Below are positions 1 through 8,851 of a stretch of 64,000 bases of DNA, one piece after another. The DNA is taken from NCBI GenBank assembly GCA_005884115.1, contig VAXW01000004.1, positions 433,586-497,585 of the forward strand, in the 5' to 3' direction. The notes beneath the pieces are model-generated. The model saw only the letters and a program-made list of their open reading frames with translations. It searched no databases and was not told the origin of the DNA. A program made the translations under genes and the position numbers. Position 1 is the stretch's first letter, and every line of letters begins with the position of its first letter. This DNA comes from Actinomycetota bacterium. Its GTDB lineage: Bacteria; Actinomycetota; Thermoleophilia; Solirubrobacterales; Solirubrobacteraceae.

Positions 1-828
1 GAGGTGCTCAGCGGGCTCATCGACAGCGAAGCCGGGGCCGATGGTCGCGATCTCAAACAGCACGCCGCTCGGCTCGCGGAAGTAGATCGAGCGGAAGTAG
101 TAGCGGTCGATGACGGGTGTCGGGCGGGCGCCCGCCTCCGCCACCAGCGCGTGCCACCTCTCGTGATCCTCCATGCGCGAGGCGAACGCGACGTGGTGCA
201 CGGTGCCCGCTCCCTGGCGCGCGAGGGCGCCCGGCGGCGGGGGATCGTAGTCGTAGAAGCCCTCTCGCCGCTCGCCGCGCACGAGCCACTCTCGGTCGTC
301 GTCGCTGGCGAAGCCCAATGCGTCTCGCAGCAGCCGCGCGCTCGCCGCCGGCTCCGCAGCATAGGCCCGCACGCCGTCGAAGCCGGCCAGCGCGTGCTCA
401 CGCGGTATCTCGGGCGAGGAGGCGCTCAGCGGCTCGTCGTCGCTCGTGGAGACCGCGAGCTCATGCTCGAGGCCCTCGGGGTCTCGGAAGCGCAGAGCGC
501 CGCCGGTGGGCTGCATGCTCACGCCATGCGCGCGCAGGCGCTGCTCCCAGAACTCCAGTGCCGGCTCGGAGGCCACGCGCCAGCAGATCCTGTGCACCAT
601 CCCGGCACCGGCTTCGCCGCGCGGCGTACCGGGATACTCGAAGAACGTCAGGTCCGCCCCCGGGGAGCCGCCCTCGTCGCCGTAGAAGAGGTGATAGACG
701 GTCGGGTCGTCCTGGTTGACGCTCTTCTTGACCATTCGCAAGCCCAGTGTGCCGGCGTAGAACTCGACGTTCCCCGGCGCGTCCGCGGTGATCGCCGTGA
801 TGTGGTGGATGCCCTCGAGCTTCATCAT
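1..828 (-). CDS. VOC-family ring-cleaving dioxygenase (MhqO/MhqE-like), 3' end outside window
   Basis: The reading frame runs off the left edge of the window, so only the first 276 codons are present. Two tandem vicinal-oxygen-chelate modules are visible. The first starts with GIHHIT (about residues 6-11), the second contains GTVHHVAF, and near the edge is FEIATIGPGF, the family's signature with the metal-ligand Glu. These features match hydroquinone/ring-cleaving dioxygenases of the MhqO type, which open aromatic diols using a mononuclear metal. The start is the ATG at 828, with GGGAGG about 7 nt upstream; a second ATG follows directly. It is the only gene on its side of a short GC-rich spacer. 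The substrate cannot be told from sequence. Confidence 0.85.
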   Translation of the reverse strand, partial: MMKLEGIHHITAITADAPGNVEFYAGTLGLRMVKKSVNQDDPTVYHLFYGDEGGSPGADLTFFEYPGTPRGEAGAGMVHRICWRVASEPALEFWEQRLRAHGVSMQPTGGALRFRDPEGLEHELAVSTSDDEPLSASSPEIPREHALAGFDGVRAYAAEPAASARLLRDALGFASDDDREWLVRGERREGFYDYDPPPPGALARQGAGTVHHVAFASRMEDHERWHALVAEAGARPTPVIDRYYFRSIYFREPSGVLFEIATIGPGFAVDEPAEHL

Positions 829-849
829 CGCCCTCCCGACTGGTGGCCG

Positions 850-930
850 TGTGGCCGAGCATAGCGCCCGCCCGCCGCGCCGCCGCCCACCCGGCGCGCC
901 GCCGCCCACCCCGGCGCGCCGCGGCGCCGT
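850..930. repeat. GC-rich tandem repeat between the dioxygenase and the methyltransferase
   Basis: About four imperfect copies of a CGCCGCCGCCCACCCCGG-like unit fill the spacer between two divergent starts. It has no coding evidence and no clear promoter. It may be slippage-derived or a transcriptional spacer. Confidence 0.5.
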
Positions 931-960
931 GTCGAGGCTCCTTCTTGCGATGATCGCGCG

Positions 961-1743
961 GTGAGGGACTCCTCGCTCATCGCCCGCTTCGGCCGCGCGC
1001 GGCGCGACCGCGCGCTCGCTGTGCTCGAAGGCTTTCACGCGCTCAAGCACGCCATGCGCTTCGGCGCGCAGCTGGTCGAGGTCGTGTGCAGCAACCCGCG
1101 CGAGCTCGAACGCCTGGCGAGCGAGTTCGCCCCCGAGCTTGCGCCGCGCATGCTCGAGCTGGCCCGCGCCGTCCCGCAGGAGGTGTTTGCGAAGCTCGCA
1201 CCGCTGCCCGCACCCACGCACGTCATCGCCCTCGCGGAGCGCCCGTCGGTTGACGTGGCCGCCCTGCTCGCCGACGGGCGAGCCGCCCCCGTCGTGCTGC
1301 TCGAGGACCCGCGCGACCTGGGCAACGTCGGCGCCTGCATCCGCGTCAGCGCCGCTGCAGACGCGGCCGGCGTGCTCACAACGGGCGACCAGGATCCGTG
1401 GCACCCGGAAGCCCTGCGTGGCGCCGCAGGGCTGCACTACGCGCTCCCGGTCGCAAACGTGGCGCGCGTGGAGTCGCTTCAGTCTGCGCGACGCCCGCTC
1501 GTCGCGCTCGATCCCGAGGGCGAGCCGCTGACGGCCGTGGCGCTCCCTGCGCGCGTGCTGCTCGCCTTCGGATCCGAGCGCCGCGGCCTGAGCTCCGAGC
1601 TGCTGACGCGCGCACAGGCGCGCGTCAGCATCCCCATGCGCGCGGGCGTCTCGAGCCTCAACCTCGCGACCTCGGTGTCCGCCGTGCTGTTCGCCTCGCG
1701 GCTGTCGGCGAGCTGGCGCTCGCTCCCTGCCTCCGAGGAGTGA
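961..1743 (+). CDS. TrmH/SpoU-family RNA 2'-O-methyltransferase
   Basis: This 260-residue protein is predicted to transfer a methyl group from SAM to a ribose 2'-OH of rRNA or tRNA. The C-terminal SPOUT domain carries all three knot motifs. These are LGNVGACIR at about 120-128 (motif 1, with the catalytic Arg), FGSERRGLS at about 206-214 (motif 2), and IPM...SLNLATSVSAVLF at about 224-246 (motif 3). The N-terminal 100 residues resemble the substrate-binding region of TrmH relatives. The start is a GTG at 961; I see no strong ribosome-binding site. The exact RNA target is unknown. Confidence 0.88.
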   Translation: MRDSSLIARFGRARRDRALAVLEGFHALKHAMRFGAQLVEVVCSNPRELERLASEFAPELAPRMLELARAVPQEVFAKLAPLPAPTHVIALAERPSVDVAALLADGRAAPVVLLEDPRDLGNVGACIRVSAAADAAGVLTTGDQDPWHPEALRGAAGLHYALPVANVARVESLQSARRPLVALDPEGEPLTAVALPARVLLAFGSERRGLSSELLTRAQARVSIPMRAGVSSLNLATSVSAVLFASRLSASWRSLPASEE

Positions 1744-1761
1744 GGTTCCGCGTCTGCTCTT

Positions 1762-2448
1762 TTACGCCGCCACCCCTCGCGAGGCGTCGCTGTGCGCGGC
1801 GCCTTCCACGCCGTCGAGCAGGCCCCAGTTGCCACGCAGCGCCGCCTCCGCGCGCGCCAGCATGCGCTCGCCGAGCGGACCGCGGCCTTCGTGGCTTGCG
1901 CCGCTTAGCTGCTCGATCATCCCTGCCGCCTGTGCAGCGTGCTCGCGATCGCGGGTTTGGTGGGCGTGGAAGTACTCGACCGCTGGACTGTCGGCGCTGT
2001 AGCCGTAGTACGAGCACAGGCCCTCGAGCTTCGTCTTTGAGACCTGCGCCTGAGACGCCTCGATCGCGTAAAGCACCGCGAGGTGCTCGAGCACGTGCTC
2101 GCCCGCCGTCCAGGCGCGCGCGCAGGCGCGTGTCTGCGCGAACTCGCCGTCGCAGCCAACGCCCGGGGGCGGCGTCGCCCCGGCTGCGCTCGCGAACTGC
2201 TCCCAGAGCTCGATGTGGCCGGCCTCCTCCTGCGCGTGCGCGCGCAGCGTGGCCAGCTGTGCGGGAGCGCACTTCTCGGCAGCGAGGCGCGAGGCCTCGG
2301 CGAGCGCGCGCACGGCCACTCGATACTCCCCGGCGTAGCAGCTCAGCTCCTGCGCCGTCAGCTCCCCCGCGCTCCAGCGCTCGTAGAAGGGGTGCTCCAG
2401 CACGTTGATGGCGGCGCGCATCTCATCGAGTGAAGCAATCACGTCCAT
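1762..2448 (-). CDS. Haem-oxygenase-like diiron (TenA/CADD-type) protein
   Basis: The product is 228 residues and all-helical in appearance. Candidate metal ligands are spaced as in haem-oxygenase-like diiron oxidases: EEAGH at about 74-78, YAIE with Glu120, and D157/H160 in HQTRDREH. Relatives are annotated as TenA-like, PqqC-like or iron-containing redox enzymes, and several are oxidases acting on small molecules or on their own side chains. The start at 2448 is chosen because AAGGAG lies 9 nt upstream; the ATG four codons earlier abuts the SD. It is convergent with the methyltransferase gene. Its substrate is unknown. Confidence 0.7.
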   Translation of the reverse strand: MDVIASLDEMRAAINVLEHPFYERWSAGELTAQELSCYAGEYRVAVRALAEASRLAAEKCAPAQLATLRAHAQEEAGHIELWEQFASAAGATPPPGVGCDGEFAQTRACARAWTAGEHVLEHLAVLYAIEASQAQVSKTKLEGLCSYYGYSADSPAVEYFHAHQTRDREHAAQAAGMIEQLSGASHEGRGPLGERMLARAEAALRGNWGLLDGVEGAAHSDASRGVAA

Positions 2449-2530
2449 CGCGGTCATCTCCTTCTGGCTGTGGGTCCTCGCAGAGTACACGCGGCGCGCG
2501 CCGGCACGACGCTCAGCGGCGGGCAGGGCT

Positions 2531-2812
2531 CTAGGCCGGATTCGCGCCCGCCCACGCCACGATCTCGCGCGATCCGTCGATCACCGTTTCGTCGTCGAGC
2601 ACCAGGGTAGGCACCCAGCGGTTGCCGGTCAGCTTCTGCACCTCCCGCCGCCCGCGCGTCATGTTGAAGATCCCCGGCAGAGGCGCAAGGCCATAGGAGC
2701 GGATCACCTCCGGGTCGTGACCGGCGTCCCTCAGCGCGTGGTAGGCGTTCGCGCACGGATGCCCTCCCGGCCTCGGAGTGGGGAACGTGCCGTAGCAGAC
2801 GTAGAGCTTCAC
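2531..2812 (-). CDS. Small thioredoxin-fold (glutaredoxin/GST N-terminal-like) protein
   Basis: This 93-residue protein has a beta-alpha-beta start ([10 protein letters not shown]) and a cis-Pro segment WVPTLVLDD, followed by DGSREI as in GST N-terminal domains. Cys6 and Cys20 are present but there is no CXXC, so a classical disulphide reductase role is uncertain. The GTG start at 2812 overlaps the stop of the upstream cupredoxin gene (GTGA), so the two are probably translated together. A role in redox or copper-protein maintenance is inference from this coupling. Confidence 0.65.
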   Translation of the reverse strand: MKLYVCYGTFPTPRPGGHPCANAYHALRDAGHDPEVIRSYGLAPLPGIFNMTRGRREVQKLTGNRWVPTLVLDDETVIDGSREIVAWAGANPA

Positions 2813-3495
2813 GAGACGCTCAACGTCCCTTCCATGCCGGCCTGTCGATGCCCGGGAACCGAGCAGTAGAAGGTGTAGGTGCCAGGCGCGAGCGTCAGCG
2901 CGAGCGTCTTCGAGCCGCCCACGAAGATCGGCGTTGCCCCCAGCACGCGGCTGCCCTGGGCGACCGTCACGTCGTGTTCGATCGGCGAGGAGTTGCTGAA
3001 ATCGATCGACACCTTTCCCGCCTTGGCTTGCAGCTGCTTGGTGTCGTAGGCGAGCGTCCCGCCTGTGGCAGCCGCCAGCTTGAGGGTCGTGCTCGCCGGG
3101 GCAGCGGGTTTGCCCGCCGCTTTCTTGGACGCCGGCGCCTGAGCCGGCGCTGCGGCCGACGACGATGGCGCTCCAGCGGGCGATGTTCCAGCGGGCGGCG
3201 CTCCAGAGGGTGCGCCGGGCGACGCCGGTGTGCCAGCGGGTGCCTCTGCGGAAGCCTTGTGAGCGGGCACGCCGGCGGTGATCACGGCCATCGACGTGAC
3301 CGTCAGCACGAGCACGACGCTGATCGCGATCACGACCCGCTCGCCGCCGAGGCTGAAGGGGAACGCCGCTCGACGCAGGCCGAGTCCAGCCGATACCGTC
3401 AGCGCCCACACCACGAGCACGCCGCCCGCGACGTAGAAGGGAACTTTGCTCTTCTCCGCCAGTACGGGCGCCAGTTGGAGCGCTGCGCTGTGCAT
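2809..3495 (-). CDS. Membrane-anchored cupredoxin-domain protein
   Basis: The protein has 228 residues. Two hydrophobic helices at about 18-38 and 53-76 are followed by an Ala/Pro/Gly/Ser-rich linker at about 80-135. A C-terminal plastocyanin-like domain has a complete type-1 copper set: His174, Cys211, His216 and Met221 in the FYCSVPGHRQAGM region. It is likely an electron-transfer or copper-binding domain outside the membrane. It overlaps the downstream thioredoxin-fold gene by 4 bp. The linker DNA contains GC-rich imperfect repeats. Its electron partners are not identifiable here. Confidence 0.85.
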   Translation of the reverse strand: MHSAALQLAPVLAEKSKVPFYVAGGVLVVWALTVSAGLGLRRAAFPFSLGGERVVIAISVVLVLTVTSMAVITAGVPAHKASAEAPAGTPASPGAPSGAPPAGTSPAGAPSSSAAAPAQAPASKKAAGKPAAPASTTLKLAAATGGTLAYDTKQLQAKAGKVSIDFSNSSPIEHDVTVAQGSRVLGATPIFVGGSKTLALTLAPGTYTFYCSVPGHRQAGMEGTLSVS

Positions 3496-3542
3496 CGCGG
3501 CGCGAGCCTAGCCGATGAGCGCTGGGTATGCTGCGCGGCGCG

Positions 3543-4423
3543 ATGCCCGACGCCGTGCGCACGTCCGAGGAGGATCTGGCCGGGCTACCCGACTACCCGT
3601 TCGCCCCCCGCTATCGCGAGGTGGACGGGCTCCGCGTCGCGCACATCGATGAGGGCGAGGGCGCGCCGGTGATCTTCATGCACGGCGAGCCCACTTGGTC
3701 GTACCTGTGGAGGAAGGTGATCCCGCCGGTGCGCGATGCCGGCTTTCGCTGCATCGCGCCCGACCTCGTGGGGTTCGGCGCATCTGACAAGCCGACCGAC
3801 ATCGACTGGTACACCTACGATCGCCACGTCGCGATGGCGTCCACGCTGCTCGACGACCTCGACCTGCGCGCGGCCACGATGGTCGTGCACGACTGGGGCG
3901 GGCCGATCGGGCTGCGCCTCGCCGTCGAGCACCCTGAGCGCATCGAGCGGCTCGTGATCCTCGACACCGGGCTGTTCACGGGCCACCAGCGGATGACCGA
4001 CGCATGGCAGGCGTTTCGCGACTTCGTCGAGCGCACCGAGGACCTTCCCGTCGGCTTCCTCGTACGCGGAGCGTGCAAGAAAGACCCCGGCGATGAGGTG
4101 ATCGCCGCCTACGATGCGCCCTTCCCGAGCGTCGCCTCCAAGGCCGGTGCGCGCGCCTTCCCGCTGCTGATCCCTCGCTCCCCGGACGCGCCCGGGGCGC
4201 CCGCCGGCCAGCGCGTGCAACAGGCCCTGCGCGAGGATCGCCGCCCGACATTGATCTTGTGGGCCGATTCCGATCCGTGCTTCCGCCGGAGGTGGGCGAG
4301 CGCTTCGCCGCCGCGATCGGCAGGCCACCTCCGCGGCCTATCGCGGACGCGAGCCACTTCCTCCAGGAGGACCAGGGGCCGCTGATCGGCTCGCTGATCG
4401 CCGACTGGCTGCCGGGCCGCTGA
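3543..4423 (+). pseudogene. Haloalkane dehalogenase, frameshifted near 4277
   Basis: The frame from the ATG at 3543 encodes an alpha/beta-hydrolase of the haloalkane dehalogenase family. It has HGEPTWSYLW at about 47-56 (oxyanion/halide region) and VVHDWGG with the nucleophile Asp117. The enzyme class hydrolyses carbon-halogen bonds. After ILWADSDP (codon at 4275-4277) the frame breaks into Arg/Ser-rich nonsense and ends at 4385. One added base near 4278 restores a typical C-terminus with LPPEVGERF, DASHFLQED (the catalytic His) and a stop at 4421-4423. As sequenced, the catalytic histidine is lost. Either a one-base assembly error or a recent pseudogene would explain this. Confidence 0.8.
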
Positions 4424-4502
4424 GGGCGCGGCCGCACGGATCCGCGGGCCCGGGCCGGGAGGCCCGCCACGGGCGCCCTCGGGTCTGGCGCAGGCCGCGA
4501 GC

Positions 4503-5444
4503 CTAGGCCGCGTCGTCCAAGCCCGCCCGCCCGTGCCCGGCAGGGTGCTCGTCGCCGGCCTTAGCGATCTGCGGCGCGTCAGCCCCCTCGTTCAGCGCGG
4601 GCTCCGAGCGCGACGCGCGCAGCTCGTAGGCGCGGCGCGTCGCCACGTCCACGTCGGCCAGCACCCGGTCGGCTCTGAGCGCGCGCGCCATGCCCTCCGA
4701 GAGCCGCCGCGGAAGCATCGTCGTCACGCGGTTCGTGCGGCGGGTCGACTTGGGCACCCAAACGTCCACGATGCGCTCCTTGAGCGCCTCGACGATCGCC
4801 GCGGCCACGTGCGAGGGCTCGAGGCTCGGCAAGCCGCGCATCCTCCCTAGCCCGGAGCCGAGCTCCGTGTTGACGACGACGGGCATCACATAGCTGAGGT
4901 CGATGTTCGCCCCCATCAGGCGCAGCTCGCCGCGCACCGCCTCCGTGAGGCCCACGACCGCGTGCTTGGTCGCCGAGTAGGTCGCCCCGCCCGGGGCGCC
5001 GAACTTGCCTGCCTGCGAGGAGATGTTGACGATGTGGCCGCGGTCGCGCGGGATCATCCGCTCCAGCGCCAGCTTCATACCCAGGATCACGCCGTGGATG
5101 TTGATGTCCACCATCCGCTGCGCCGTGAGGTCGTCCTCATCGATGAAGCGCCCGATCTGCATGATGCCGGCGTTGTTGATCAGCACGTCGAGCGGTCCGA
5201 GCTGCCTCTCGGACTCGTCGAGGAAGGCCGCGAAGGAGTCGCGATCGGTCACGTCGAGCGGCAGCGCAACCGTACGCGGCCCGAGCTCGGCAGCGCTCTT
5301 GCGCGCCGCCTCGAGATCGACGTCGCCGATCGCCACCTTCATGCCGTTCTGCAGCAGAGCTTCGGCCGTCGCGCGGCCGATCCCGCGCGCGCCTCCCGTG
5401 ATCGCAGCGGCCTCTCCGGCGAGGATTCGGGGTGCTTTGGCCAT
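4503..5444 (-). CDS. Short-chain dehydrogenase/reductase
   Basis: A 313-residue NAD(P)-dependent oxidoreductase of the classical SDR type. It has the glycine motif TGGARGIG at about 16-23, the NNAG motif near 91, and the active-site Ser (NISSQAG) with YSATK near 150-160. The C-terminus extends about 60 residues beyond the Rossmann core and ends Ala/Gly-rich, as in longer actinobacterial SDRs. The start at 5444 has GAAGGAG about 6 nt upstream. It is divergent from an alpha/beta-hydrolase gene, so the 76-bp spacer may hold both promoters. The substrate is unknown. Confidence 0.85.
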   Translation of the reverse strand: MAKAPRILAGEAAAITGGARGIGRATAEALLQNGMKVAIGDVDLEAARKSAAELGPRTVALPLDVTDRDSFAAFLDESERQLGPLDVLINNAGIMQIGRFIDEDDLTAQRMVDINIHGVILGMKLALERMIPRDRGHIVNISSQAGKFGAPGGATYSATKHAVVGLTEAVRGELRLMGANIDLSYVMPVVVNTELGSGLGRMRGLPSLEPSHVAAAIVEALKERIVDVWVPKSTRRTNRVTTMLPRRLSEGMARALRADRVLADVDVATRRAYELRASRSEPALNEGADAPQIAKAGDEHPAGHGRAGLDDAA

Positions 5445-5520
5445 GGCGCTCCTTCTCTTTTCGTGCTCGCTTGCCTGCTGGTGGGCCCCGAAAGCTAGCG
5501 CCTATCGCTAGGCTGCCGCC

Positions 5521-6447
5521 ATGTCGTCCTTCCGCTTCGAGGGCCAGCGCATCGTGTATGAGGAGTTTGGAGGCGGCCCGGCGGCCGTGACGGCCGCCGG
5601 CGCACGGGGCCGCACCGCGCGCAGCGCTTCGGCCGGCGCGCGGCCGGTGATCCTCGTCCACGGGCTGCTGCTCTCGCGCCAGATGCACAAGCCGCTCGCC
5701 GAAGACCTGGCCGCACGCGGCAACCGCGTGATCACCGTCGACCTGCTCGGGCACGGCGAATCGGACCGGCCGCGAGACATGTGGCGATACTCGATGACCT
5801 TCTTCGGCCAGCAGATCGTCGCGCTGATGGACCATCTGCAGATACAGCAGGCAGCGGTCATGGGCACCTCGCTCGGCGCCAACGCCGCGCTCGAGGTCGC
5901 TTACGCAAATCCCGAGAGGCTGCGCGGGATGGTGATCGAGATGCCCGTGCTCGACAACGCCCTGCTGTGGAGCGCGCTCGCGTTCACACCTCTGCTCGTT
6001 GCGCTGACCTTCGGTGAGCGCGCGATGCAGCTGCTTGCGCGTGGCACGCGCGCGGTCCCGCGAGGCCTGCTTCCGCACTACGGCAACGTGATGCTCGACG
6101 TCGTGCGCCAGGAACCGGGGCCAGGCGGCGCTGTGCTGCAGGGCCTCTTCTTCGGTCGCGTGGCTCCGCATCGCAGCGATCGGCGTCGCTTCCAGACGCC
6201 TGCACTTGTGCTCGGCCACCGCCGCGACCCCGTGCACCCGTTCAGCGACGCCGGCATGCTCGCCGAGGAGCTGCCGAACGCGCGCGTGATCGAAGCCGGC
6301 TCGCTCGTCGAGCTGCGCGTCAAACCCGAGCGCCTCACCGAGCAGATCGCGCGCTTCCTCGATGAGATCTGGGCTGCGCCGGCATCCTCTTCGGGCGCGG
6401 CCCGCTCCGCCTCTCAGGCCAAACGCAGGCGCGCGCGCTCGCGGTAG
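5521..6447 (+). CDS. Alpha/beta-hydrolase fold protein
   Basis: A 308-residue hydrolase-fold protein with an HGLLLSRQ oxyanion-region motif near 46, the nucleophile elbow GTSLGA near 113, and an acid candidate in HRRDPVHPF. The position where the catalytic His normally falls reads EAGSLVELRV and has no histidine, so hydrolase activity is doubtful or uses another residue. It ends in a basic tail (KRRRARSR). The ATG at 5521 follows a weak purine-rich stretch. It is divergent from the SDR gene. No specific function can be assigned. Confidence 0.75.
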   Translation: MSSFRFEGQRIVYEEFGGGPAAVTAAGARGRTARSASAGARPVILVHGLLLSRQMHKPLAEDLAARGNRVITVDLLGHGESDRPRDMWRYSMTFFGQQIVALMDHLQIQQAAVMGTSLGANAALEVAYANPERLRGMVIEMPVLDNALLWSALAFTPLLVALTFGERAMQLLARGTRAVPRGLLPHYGNVMLDVVRQEPGPGGAVLQGLFFGRVAPHRSDRRRFQTPALVLGHRRDPVHPFSDAGMLAEELPNARVIEAGSLVELRVKPERLTEQIARFLDEIWAAPASSSGAARSASQAKRRRARSR

Positions 6448-6563
6448 CGCCGACGCCCGGCAGCGGCGCGACGCCGGAGGGCTCGGCGCCGGAGGGCTCG
6501 ACGCCTGAGCGCGGGCGGGCGCTAGAGCTGCGCCCGGCAGCGGCGCGCCTCGCGCCTCGGCGC
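6448..6563. repeat. GC-rich short repeats between convergent genes
   Basis: The spacer contains repeated units such as GCGCCGGAGGGCTCG (two adjacent copies) and CCCGGCAGCGGCGCG (two copies at its ends). It lies between two convergent stop codons and could act in termination; I see no T-rich tail. Confidence 0.45.
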
Positions 6564-7679
6564 CTACTTGGCGGGGAACAGTTCGAGCTCGTTGACGCTC
6601 ACCGGGGGCGGCGTTCCGATCGCGCCCGCGCGGGCGGGCGCGGCCTTGCTGATCCACAGCAGCACGAAGCGGAACGCCTTGCTCGATTCGCGCAACGCGA
6701 GCTTCGTGTGCCTCTTCCTGATCGCCTGGGCGCCGCTCAGCCGAGCCCATGACGGGTCGGTGATTGTGGTCGGCAGCGTGTGGCCATTCGCCCCGTACAC
6801 CTGCGCCGTCATCCCCGGCGTCGAGGTGATCAGCGTCAGCGAGCCGAGCTTGCGCGTGCTCTTCAGGTCGATCACCAAGCCCTCGGCCATTCTCGGCGCG
6901 ACGGCCGGGTCGACCGCGGCCGTCCAAGCCGTCGAGCCGTCGCCGTCGATCGCCCGCCGCGGGTCGCCGAACCGTTCGGCGGGATAGGAGTACGGGTTGT
7001 ACGTACCCGCCGCGTTCGTGTCGAGCAGGATCGGCGTCGGGCCTTCCGCCGGCGCGCCGCCCGATTCTTTGGAGGGGCTCGTTCCCGTGGAGGTGCCTTT
7101 CGAGCCCGTGCCTTTCGAGCTCGACGGCGCGGTCGTGGTGGCGCCCGCAGAGCCGCTGCTCAGCGGCCCGGTTTTGGGCGTGAGCGCCGTCAGCGGGATC
7201 TTCGGGGGTTTGATTTTCACGCCCGGGGCGGCGCCGACCGTGCCCGCTTTGAGGTTGAGCGCGGGCGGCTTGCGCAGCGCGCCCGCCGAAGCGGGCGGGG
7301 CGCCGGCCGTCGCACCAGGCAGCAGCGACGCGGCCGAGGGAGCGCGAGCCTGCGCGATGGCGGCCGCCCCGCGCTTGGCCGAGCCGCCGCTCCAGGCCGC
7401 ATACGCCGCGGCTGCCGCGCCGGCAATGAGAATCGCGAGCGCGCCGATCACGGCCGCCGGGGCGCGCCAGGAGCCGCGCTGGGAGAGGCTGTCCGGAGCG
7501 CCCGCGCCGCACTCCAGGCACCAGTCCTGGCCGCTGCCCATCGCCGAGCCACAGCGCGCGCAGGCGCGCGGCGCCGGCGCAGCGTCCGGCTGCGTCTGCG
7601 GTGCGCCGTCCTCGGGCGGGGCGCCCGGCGCCTGCTTCTCGAGCGCGGCGCTGGGCGGATCGGCGAGCAGCGTGCCCAC
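6564..7679 (-). CDS. Zinc-ribbon membrane protein with C-terminal discoidin-like domain
   Basis: The protein has 371 residues. Its N-terminus holds a four-Cys zinc ribbon (CARCG...CLECG, about residues 40-58), followed by one transmembrane helix at about 70-95. A low-complexity Ser/Thr/Pro/Gly linker leads to a C-terminal beta domain of about 140 residues beginning YNPYSYPAERFGDP. That domain resembles F5/8 type C (discoidin) domains, and the same kind of domain ends the Ser/Thr kinase at 23772-25334. Topology suggests a cytoplasmic zinc ribbon and an extracellular binding domain. The start is a GTG at 7679 without a convincing SD. The ligand is unknown. Confidence 0.75.
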   Translation of the reverse strand: MGTLLADPPSAALEKQAPGAPPEDGAPQTQPDAAPAPRACARCGSAMGSGQDWCLECGAGAPDSLSQRGSWRAPAAVIGALAILIAGAAAAAYAAWSGGSAKRGAAAIAQARAPSAASLLPGATAGAPPASAGALRKPPALNLKAGTVGAAPGVKIKPPKIPLTALTPKTGPLSSGSAGATTTAPSSSKGTGSKGTSTGTSPSKESGGAPAEGPTPILLDTNAAGTYNPYSYPAERFGDPRRAIDGDGSTAWTAAVDPAVAPRMAEGLVIDLKSTRKLGSLTLITSTPGMTAQVYGANGHTLPTTITDPSWARLSGAQAIRKRHTKLALRESSKAFRFVLLWISKAAPARAGAIGTPPPVSVNELELFPAK

Positions 7680-7712
7680 GAGCGGAGATTCTAGCTAGCG
7701 CCATCGACCGCC

Positions 7713-7730
7713 TGTGCCCGTTCGGGTGCG
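7713..7730. repeat. Short palindromic repeat TGTGCCC-N4-GGGTGC
   Basis: An 18-bp hairpin-forming unit lies in the spacer between the zinc-ribbon and ATP-grasp genes. Its 5' context CCGCC and its core are nearly the same as copies inside the LytR_C gene (17311, 17653, 17750-17803). Confidence 0.45.
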
Positions 7731-7801
7731 ATCGCGCTTCGCCGCGCGAACGCGCGCGCGGCAGAGCACGAGCCGCCGAGCGCAGAGGAGCGCCCGAGCG
7801 G

Positions 7802-8851
7802 CTAGCGCGGCGCTGGAGGCCCGCCCGCGACGATGTCACGGCCGGTCGGCTGCAGACGCTCGTCGAGCTCGAGCTGCCAGTAGTAGCGCGTGAACGTCAT
7901 ACCCGCTCGGAACTCGCCCACGTGAGGGGCCACGTGCTCGCCCGCCGCCATGCGGACGATCAGCTCGGGGTAGCTGCGCCCCGCATGCGCCGCGTACACG
8001 GGCGCCGGGAAGGCGCCGCCGAAGCGGGTGTTGACGTCGGTGATGGCGAGCCCCACCTCGGGGTCGCGAAACACCTGGATGGTCGCGGGCCCGGTCACGC
8101 TCAGCGCCTCCATCGTGCGCCGGCCGAGATCGATCAGCTCCTCGTCGCTCACCACAGTTCCCTTGATCGACTCCCCGCCGCGCGACTCGAGCATCGTGCG
8201 CGGGATCGCGTTCAGGCAGCGGCCCTCTAGGTCGCCGAGGCAATCTATCGAGAGCTCGGGGCCGTTCATCGCGCGCTGGATCATGACCGGCTCGCGCACG
8301 TAGCCGGCAAAGAAGCGCGCCTGCGAGGAGTCCTCGGCGCGGTGGATCGAGCGCGCGCCGGAACCGCGGCGGGGCTTGACCATCACCGGGTAGTGCAGCG
8401 ACTCCAGGTCCGTGTCCGTGTCCGGGAGCACCGTCACTGGCGATGGCAGTCCCACACGCTGCAGCAGCAGGTGTGCCTCGTACTTGTCGTACGTTGCTCG
8501 CGCGACCTCGGGCGAGGGTACGAGCGCGGGCAGGCGCCCCTCGGCGCGCGCGCGCGCCAGGATCTCGATGTCGAGGTCGGTGAGCGGCAGCACGGCCCCG
8601 ACGCCATGCTCCTCGCACAGGGCCTCGAGCGCCGGGAGGTAGCCGGAGTCCTCGATCATGGGGACCGGCACGCGCACGTGCGCCGCGTACTGCGCCGGCG
8701 CGAGCGCCGCCGGGTCGGCCACGATCGTGCGCGTCAGGCGCGCGAAGCAGGAGACGATGTCATAGCGCTTGCCCGCCGCCGTCAGGAGCACCGCCGGGCG
8801 CGCCGCCTGTGACGCGCCCGCCCCTCCGGCGCGCGCGGCGGGCGTGCTCAC
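7802..8851 (-). CDS. ATP-grasp protein (CarB/PylC-like) of the polysaccharide locus
   Basis: A 349-residue ATP-grasp ligase. After an N-terminal Rossmann-like part (VLLTAAGKRYDIV) comes an ATP-binding core with YPVMVKPRRGSGARS, and a metal-binding end FRDPEVGLAITDVNTRFGG. ATP-grasp enzymes join a carboxylate to an amine or thiol through an acyl-phosphate. In this setting it may modify a sugar or add an amino acid to the glycan, which is inference. The GTG start at 8851 overlaps the stop of the sugar-transferase gene (GTGA), which fixes the start and indicates translational coupling. Confidence 0.8.
   Translation of the reverse strand: MSTPAARAGGAGASQAARPAVLLTAAGKRYDIVSCFARLTRTIVADPAALAPAQYAAHVRVPVPMIEDSGYLPALEALCEEHGVGAVLPLTDLDIEILARARAEGRLPALVPSPEVARATYDKYEAHLLLQRVGLPSPVTVLPDTDTDLESLHYPVMVKPRRGSGARSIHRAEDSSQARFFAGYVREPVMIQRAMNGPELSIDCLGDLEGRCLNAIPRTMLESRGGESIKGTVVSDEELIDLGRRTMEALSVTGPATIQVFRDPEVGLAITDVNTRFGGAFPAPVYAAHAGRSYPELIVRMAAGEHVAPHVGEFRAGMTFTRYYWQLELDERLQPTGRDIVAGGPPAPR

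Noticed and set aside
4..864. A 286-codon plus-strand frame at the left edge
   Set aside because: It is antisense to the ring-cleaving dioxygenase, whose motifs are unambiguous on the minus strand.
5137..7839. A 900-codon minus-strand open frame
   Set aside because: It overlaps the clearly coding SDR, alpha/beta-hydrolase and zinc-ribbon genes in other frames and is an Arg/Ala-rich shadow caused by high GC.
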